Shown here piece after piece: positions 57,138 through 64,000 of a stretch of DNA of 64,000 bases. The DNA is from Panopea generosa. Taxonomy: Eukaryota; Mollusca; Bivalvia; Adapedonta; Hiatellidae. The stretch covers positions 23,903,657 through 23,967,656 of the forward strand of contig CM055901.1 of the NCBI GenBank assembly GCA_029582155.1, in the 5' to 3' direction. A program made the translations under genes and the position numbers. How positions within the stretch are numbered: position 1 is the stretch's first letter; the number at the start of each line of letters is the position of its first letter. The notes beneath the pieces are model-generated. The model was not told where the DNA came from. It searched no databases and saw nothing but the letters and a program-made list of their open reading frames with translations.

Positions 57138-58622
57138 CAGGGCTTCTAAAATTCAAAATGCAAATTGGTCCAGGGTTTTTATTGCCGTAAGAATCGCTGT
57201 CATAAGAATTGCACTTAAAACCACTCTACATTATGCCCATGCATGTATATATATCCCAATACCCCACCCACTGCGCAATTTTATCAGTTTGTTTATTTTT
57301 CATGCTATCTGTGTTAAATTTGACTAAACTTTTCTAAATATGTACATTAGAATTACCAACATCATGTAATCTCATTTGAAAGAACCAGTTTCAATCAATT
57401 TCACACAAAAAATAGATGTAGGATGTAAACCGGAAGTATCGTGTATCTGGATATAGCCTTGGTTCATCTCGAGTCGATGCCACATTCAATGCTTTGAACA
57501 TTGTCAGAAGCACTTTTATTGAATGTGTCATTTAAACAGACTCGCCAATAGCAGTATTATTCTCGCCAATGTATGTAATTTTGCGACAACCACTTTCAAC
57601 TCTGTCTCCAATCATAGTATTATCAATTCGTTAAAAAAAAACGTTTGCATCTAATGGAAGATATTTAAAATTGAATATAATATTTATCGACGTAATCCTA
57701 TTTTAAGTGAACATAAACTGCATAATTTTATTGCATGTATTGAATGAAACAACACATTTGCTGTCGTCTCTTTGATGAATGTGACATCACCGTGGATCAA
57801 CTAACATCAAAGAGATATTGTACAGGTGAAACGTATATGATTTCAAGTCCTTGAAAGTGACATGTTTATGTCGTTTCTTTTTGAAAACTGACACGTTTTT
57901 GGATTGCGAAGCCAGTAATATGGAGGAAATATATCAAATTAATCGATAAGATATATAAACGGTATGGAAGTTTTATATTAATTATTTAGTTCAAGTTACG
58001 TTGATGATGCACAGATCTGTACTCTGTGGACAACTATATTTCCAAACATTATGGCTAACGCAAACAATTCCAGTCCAACATCAAATAAAATCGGTTCAGG
58101 TTTGGTCACTTTCCTTATTAATGTCAGTTGTAATATAATAAAAGTCAATGTTAAAAAACTCAAACAAACAAGTAATACTGCACGTTTTTATTAAATATTT
58201 TAAAGACGCAAGCAGTTTTCAGTCCAAAAGTCCCAGCTTTGACCACTTGGAAAAAATAAACGTCACAAGCAAACAATTTAACACATTACGACAAGCAAAA
58301 CTGTTTTTTTATGAACCGATATGGGTCGCTGATCACAGATCGAAGGCCTGTTACGTAGCGATAGACTCTTCCGAAAAAACTCCCTTACATATCCGTAACG
58401 GCTTAGTCAAAATTGACCTCCTTTCGCACAGCAGGTGACAAAACAATTGAATGTTGTTGCCGCAAGGCGTATTTCACAGCTTAGTAAAGCATGATAAGGG
58501 TAATTTATACGTCCGATAGAAATTATCTGGACGGATTTTTTATTAAATTTTCAAATGAAAACCGGTTTTGAACAGTAGAAATCCGTCCAAAAACCGAAAA
58601 AACGGTGATTTAAGAAGCCCTG
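57138..58622. mobile_element. hAT-like DNA transposon, probably non-autonomous (1485 bp)
   Basis: The left end CAGGGCTTCTAAAAT and the right end, read in reverse, CAGGGCTTCTTAAAT match at 14 of 15 bases, with the CAG start typical of hAT. The eight flanking bases on each side (AAATATAT and ATGTATAT) agree at six. Near the right end, AAAACCGGTTTT-like and CCGAAAAAACGG words may be subterminal binding sites. It carries the 96-codon frame at 58148-58438. No BED finger or transposase catalytic region could be recognised, so it is probably an internally deleted derivative. Confidence 0.7.
58148..58438 (+). CDS. Unrecognised 96-codon frame within the hAT-like element
   Basis: It starts MLKNSNKQVILHVFIKYF and contains FDHLEKINVTSKQFNTLRQA and FFYEPIWVADHRSKACYVAI, ending LLSHSR. 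Composition is more protein-like than that of neighbouring chance frames (balanced, with FFYEPIW and ACYVAIDSS), so it may be a transposase fragment or captured exon. A second frame from 58051 begins MANANNSSPTSNKIGSG and runs 47 codons. No family is recognised and no splice sites are clear. It may be chance. Confidence 0.2.
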   Translation: MLKNSNKQVILHVFIKYFKDASSFQSKSPSFDHLEKINVTSKQFNTLRQAKLFFYEPIWVADHRSKACYVAIDSSEKTPLHIRNGLVKIDLLSHSR

Positions 58623-60599
58623 ATGTATATATATATATATATATATTATTTATGTATGTGACTGTTTACAGATGTACACATTTGATAAATGATGTATATA
58701 TAATATAACTTTATGTTCCATAAGTTTTTATGAAAACCATAAACACTAACTTCCGATCTGATCTTAAAAATCGCATAAAAATTGTTATTTTATATTTAAA
58801 AGATGATGTATATTAATTAAAAAGAATGTAAACCCAATACATACAAAATGTATAGCATTGTATTAAAAAAATTTATTATAACTACTATAGATTTTTTCCC
58901 CAGTATTAACAAGGAATGATGTATATCCTTTATGAATAACAAAGGATATAAAGACAAATTTGTGCAGAATGTTTTCAGGAATCATTTAAAAGAGTTCGCA
59001 ATATGTAAACATGTATGTGAAAACCTATATGGTGCATTCTATTTTTTGCGTTTCATGTTTTTACAACATCGATCTTTTATTAATTTCATAGGCAGTAAAT
59101 CAAAAATATATATATTTTTACAGAAGATCTGAGGCATGATTCTTTCAAGCATTTTCGCTTTCATAAAATGAATTCACTTTTGTAGAGACAATTTTCTTTT
59201 TTATGCTTTTTGATGTATTATGAAGAATTCCTAGTGAATCAGATTTGATAATTCCATTGTTAAATGTAAACAGCAACATAATCAGAAGACAAATTATAAA
59301 AAAAAAAGGTCAGGAACATTTTTTAGATTTTGCTATTCTTAACTGTATGTTGTGTTTTGTTTTTTTGTTGTTGTTGTTTTTTTGTTGTTTTTTTATTTAA
59401 CTTTCTAATTATTTAAGAGAAAAAAAACCCACATTCAAAACATTGATTTGCTGCCTCCAAAATTGACACTTACTTAATAGCACCATATGGTAAAATCCAA
59501 TGTTATTCATTATTCAAATAATATAATTAAAATAAGTAAATACTATACATGTTGTTAATTGAAATTGTATTAACCTTTGTAATATCTCATGTATTGGAGA
59601 ATGAAAATAAAAAATTACAAAAAAATATCATCATGCCAGTCTGTATTATTTAGCTGTAATTGACACAATAAGACGAGTACACAGTCAGAAAAAAAATGTG
59701 CAAAAACATTAGCAATTCCGTTTATATTTTTAAATAAATTCATCAATTGTAATGTGCAAGTTTTTAACAAATCTGGTGAGAAATAACAATTTAAAATTTA
59801 GAAGCAATAGAAAAAACTTGTTATATTGAGTTTTGCAAAATAAAAAGAGCGCAGTGTACCCCTATACAGTAACGAAACTGTTGTCTCTCAGTTTCGGGTA
59901 CATGATATAGGTTTATCAAGCCCTTATGCAACTGAGCAGGGTCCACCACACAGTAGACAGTATTTGTAGAATCGTCAATTTTGTGCTTTAAGGTTTTTTT
60001 GATGAATAAAGTGCCAAATGATACATGTATCGGTGAGCTGAAATACAGTAAGTAACTCAAACAGAAAAATCACTAACCTCTGCACAAAATTGAACCCTGT
60101 GTGTAGGCAGAATCTGATGTCTATATATAAGCAAGGTCTGTAATTATGAAAAGAAAATAATTCTTATGAACCTATTATTATGACTGGGACCAAGTCCAAA
60201 ATTACAAGATATATGAAACATTCAGAACATCTCGACATGTGAAAAGAAACTTCCTTCCATGTCCGGGACAAAAAAAAAACAGTTGAGTAAAATTAGTAGC
60301 CTCAACAGGAATTCAAAAGCAGAACTCCTGTGCGATAATCCATGCATGACAAACACAAGATGAATGGCTAGACAACTATAACGAGCGTATTAACTTATCT
60401 ATTTACGTAAGTCCCAAACTGAGGCCTGACGCATGCCCTCAATCCAAACTATCTGGTTTTTAACACTTTCAAAATATCAAAAATACCGATATATACCAGA
60501 ACAAATAATTATGCTGAGCATCTGATTTACAAACTTTCTTTCTTTGTAATGCTATTTTCGACACATGACATTTCTAACTTTACTGAATACCTCAAAAAG
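58623..60599. other. No gene seen
   Basis: Very AT-rich, with a TA run at 58628-58646. Open frames at 58932-59132 and 59821-60060 have no domain or splice support. Confidence 0.4.
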
Positions 60600-60740
60600 A
60601 ATCTGAGTAAAACCTTCAAGTAATTGGCAAATTTTCTCATATGCAGTTTTTTGACCAAGCAGGGCTCAACCCCACAAACTCAATGATGAGATGTGCGATG
60701 ACATCAGATGAAAGTGCCTTAGACCAATTGACCATGTGCT
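60600..60740 (-). mobile_element. SINE-like family D, copy 3
   Basis: It shares TGAGTAAAACCTTCAAGTAA and TTGGCAAATTTTCT with 5725-5825. On the minus strand GGTCAATTGGTCTAAGGCAC and GGGGTTGAGCCC are placed like tRNA A and B boxes. Confidence 0.55.
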
Positions 60741-61367
60741 AGATTTTAAATAGCAATAGATATATACTTTTTACCCAGAGTTAAGTGTTTGGTACTGGTA
60801 ACATCATCCACTACAATTTATACAATCACTAATTACATCTGCATTTGGCTACACATTAATTTATGTAAAAATTAATTTCATGTACAATGTATAAACATGA
60901 GTTAAAATGGATTTCAATACTGCCATTTTCCCTCGGTTTCCTTATACTGTCTCATTCAAAATACGTCTGCAATAAAAATTCTAGCTTATATTCTTTCTAA
61001 TGACACAAAAGTATCAGAATGTGTAGGCACATGAGACTGAAATAAAATCATTAAATCGTAACTCTCAAAACTCCGTTTCCTCTTAATGTGTCAATATGAC
61101 TTAAATAAGTGTTCCTAATTTCTTGAAAACAGCACATAGAGACAGCATGAAGTATCATTGTGAATATACATAAATATTGAATTAAGTTTTACAATTCTGC
61201 TGTACAAAGGCACCAGGGGAGTTTACATTATTCCACATTAATTTCAATTAAACTGGTAGGAAACTGGCAAAGCAAAAATGGATCGATATGGAAGCTGAAT
61301 TTAATGTTCTTGGCTTTGTAATGAGTGTTTATTTATTCAAGTGCAAGCTGTTTCGGTGTTAAGTAGT
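60741..61367. other. No feature seen
   Basis: AT-rich sequence. Confidence 0.4.
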
Positions 61368-62000
61368 CTCTCTGATCCAATCTCATGTCCTCTATTTAAA
61401 TCTCCCATACTCTGATTCAATCTTCCATCCTCTGACTCAATATCCCATCCTCTGATTCAATCTCCAGTCCTCTGATTCAATCTCCTGTCCTTCAATCTCC
61501 AGTCCTCTGGTTCAATCTCCCATCCTCTGGTTCAATCTCCCATCCTCTGATTCAATCTCCCATCCTCTGATTCAATCTCACATCCCCTGATTCAATCTCC
61601 TGCCCTTTGATTCAATCTCCAGTTCTCTTATTAAATCTCTAGTCCTCTGATTCAATCTCCCAGCCTCTGATTCAATCACCAATACTCATATTCAATCTCA
61701 TGTTCTCTTATTCAATCTCCCATCCTCTCATTTAATATCTCCCATCCTTTTATTCAATCTCCCATTCTCTGATTCAATCTCCAGTCCTCAGATTCAATCA
61801 CACATCCTCCGATTCAATCACCCATACTCAGATTCAATCTCGTGTCCTCTGATTCAATCTCCCATCCTCTGATACAATCTCCAGTCCTCAGATTCAACCT
61901 CCCATCCTCCGATTCAATCTTCTGTCCTATGGTTCAATCTCCCATCCTCTGATTCAATCTTCCATCATCTGATTCAATCTCCCAGACTCAGATTCAATAT
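61368..62000. repeat. 20-bp minisatellite (CTCTGATTCAATCTCCCATC)
   Basis: About 31 units of 20 bases with variants CCAGTC, CCTGTC and CTCAGATTC. It is pyrimidine-rich on the + strand and has no long open frame. Confidence 0.95.
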
Positions 62001-62680
62001 TTTATGCAAAGGAAAATACCAGAAGACATACACAAGTCGAACTATGCAAAGGATAGTACCAGAAGACATACAGAAATGAAATGCATGATTTAGTTGTCCA
62101 AAAGCCTATGTTTACTTCTTCTTGCCTCCACATGTCAGGTGTCTTCATGCATACAATGACTGATTAAAGATCCATCTATATACCTGTCTGAGGGAGGAGA
62201 AAGTTAATCCTTTTAACACCAGAAAATTGCTGTTTTAACTGAGTTCTAACACATAACAACAGGTAGATTACAAGAGCAATGAGTGCTCCCTGGTGGCAGC
62301 AGAGGTGGTCTTACACTTTGATGATGGAGAGATTTCTGTTTATTACTAGTATCTAGAAAGCATGTTTGCATCAATACATTTTTGTGTTCCTTGCAAAAGA
62401 TGCCTGATACATATTAATATAAAACATCAATTGGGAATCAGTGGCTAACAATCACCTACACAATACTGCACTGAATTATGTGATATTAACATCTCTATCA
62501 ACTGTTATTCAGTCAAACTTCTTGCATCACTGTTTTATGTACTGCACCTGTATAGATCAGCCACGACACAATAGCTCACCTTGTTGAACAGCAAGAATGT
62601 ATGAACTATCACACAAACACAATAACCATTACATCAAAGAACTTATTTAACAACCATGACACGTCACTGCAGAAGTAACT
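62001..62680. other. No feature seen
   Basis: Apart from a short duplicated ATACCAGAAGACATACA (62014 and 62053), nothing is recognised. Confidence 0.4.
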
Positions 62681-64000
62681 GGCATGTCTTGAAATGGTCA
62701 ACTAAGTTATTAGCTCACTGTTTGCTAGCAACACTCTTGTGGTATGTCTTGAAATGGTAAACTAAGTTATTAGCTCACTGTTTGCTAGTACCACTCTTGT
62801 AGAATGTCTTGACATGGTCAACTAAGTTATTAGCTCACTGTTTGCTAGTAACACGCTGGTGGCATGTCTTGACATGGTAAACTAAGTGACTGGCTCACTG
62901 TTTGCTAGTTACACTCTTGTGGCATGTCTTGGCATGGTAAACTAAGTTATTAGTTCACTGTTTGCTAGTAACACTCTTGTGGTATGTCTTGAAATGGTAA
63001 ACTAAGTTATTAGTTCACTGTTTGCTAGTAACACTCTTGTGGCATACCTTGGCATGGTAAACTAAGTTATTAGCTCACTGTTTGCTAGTAACACTCTTGT
63101 GGCATGTCTTAAAATGGTCACCTAAGTTATTAGCTCACTGTTTGCAAGTAACACTTTTGTGGCATGTCTTGAAATGGTCAACTAAGTTATCAGCTCACTG
63201 TTTGCTAGTATCACTCTGGTGGCATGTCTTGAAATGGTCAACTAAGTTATTAGCTCACTGTTTGCTAGTAACACTCTGGTGGCATGTCTTGAAATGATCA
63301 ACTAAGTTATTAGCTCACTGTTTTCTAGTAACACTCTTGTGGCATGTCTTAATATGGTAAACTAAGTTATAGCTCACTGTTTGCTAGTAACACTCTTGTG
63401 GTATGTCTTGACATGGTAAACTAAGTGACTGGCTCACTGTTTGCTAGTAACACTCTGGTGGCATGTCTTGAAATGATCAACTAAGTTATTAGCTCAATGT
63501 TTGCTAGTTACACTCTGGTGGCATGTCTTGACATGGTAAACTAAGTTATTAGCTCACTGTTTGCTAGTAACACTCTGGTGGCATGTCTTGAAATGGTCAA
63601 CTAAGTGATTGGCTCACTGTTTGCTAGTTACACTCTGGTGGCATGTCTTGACATGGTACACTAAGCTATTGGCTCACTGTTTGCTAGTTACACTCTGGTG
63701 GCATGTCTTGACATGGTTAACTAAGTGATTGGCTCACTGTTTGCTAGTTACACTCTGGTGGCATGTCTTGACATGGTACACTAAGTTATTGGCTCACTGT
63801 TTGCTAGTTACACTCTGGTGGCATGTATTGACATGGTATACTAAGTTATTAGCTCACTGTTTGCTAGTAACACTCTGGTGGCATGTCTTGACATGATAAA
63901 CTAAGTTATTAGCTCACTGTTTGCTAGTACCACTCTGGTGGCATGTCTTGACATGATAAACTAAGTTATTAGCTCACTGTTTGCTAGTTACACTCTTGTG
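62681..64000. repeat. 60-bp minisatellite, at least 22 units, running off the window end
   Basis: The unit contains GTCTTGAAATGGTCAACTAA, GTTATTAGCTCACTGTTTGC and TAGTAACACTCTTGTGGCAT (exactly 60 bases). Subtypes alternate (GAAATGGTCA, GACATGGTAA; CTCTTGTGG, CTCTGGTGG). The 71-codon frame at 63082-63297 is an artefact. The array continues past 64000. Confidence 0.96.

Noticed and set aside
59821-60060. 79-codon minus frame with YCVVDPAQLHKGLINLYHV
   Set aside because: No domain match from memory, no splice sites, and AT-rich surroundings; treated as chance.
1-64000. Old virus copies or LTR retroelements
   Set aside because: No gag, protease, integrase, envelope or long terminal repeat signatures were noticed on either strand; the only reverse-transcriptase remnant is a non-LTR LINE.

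Overview
This window looks like nuclear DNA of an invertebrate animal, most likely a mollusc and perhaps a bivalve. It is AT-rich, and its one recognisable host gene has GT-AG introns of 7.6 and 9.9 kb. It is full of tRNA-derived SINEs, short inverted-repeat DNA transposons (MITEs) and minisatellites. The mollusc assignment rests on the invertebrate type of the calcium sensor protein and on remembered similarity of several repeats to common bivalve repeats. No database search was possible.

The gene occupies 9965-28055 on the minus strand. Three coding exons (27945-28055, 20108-20380, 9965-10165) join in phase 0 into a complete 194-residue neuronal-calcium-sensor protein of the hippocalcin/neurocalcin/recoverin superfamily. 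It has an N-terminal myristoylation motif, one degenerate EF-hand and three canonical ones. A possible 5'-UTR splice acceptor lies just upstream of the ATG, and a possible poly(A) signal lies about 280 bases past the stop. No other host gene could be supported.

Layout: 1-9.6 kb is downstream flank with a LINE remnant and four AT-rich tandem arrays. The intron at 10.2-20.1 kb carries a 2.1-kb GC-rich 29/18-bp minisatellite, a 2.4-kb 34-bp minisatellite, a TTAA-flanked hairpin MITE, a long inverted repeat and three SINEs. The intron at 20.4-27.9 kb carries 27-bp and 29-bp arrays, a second hairpin MITE, a 1.1-kb inverted-repeat element, one SINE, and a hAT-like MITE inserted into the 29-bp array. 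From 28.1 to 64 kb is upstream or intergenic DNA with about a dozen more minisatellites (20-146 bp units), four or more SINE families with target-site duplications, three copies of a second MITE, a 1.5-kb hAT-like element and an unclassified repeat ending in a hairpin.

Summing the array coordinates given here, tandem repeats make up roughly 19 kb, about 29% of the window. That density, with several arrays packed inside the introns of one small signalling gene, is the most striking property. No new multi-gene system, CRISPR array, rRNA or intact tRNA gene was seen. Most long open frames are artefacts of stop-free tandem repeats.
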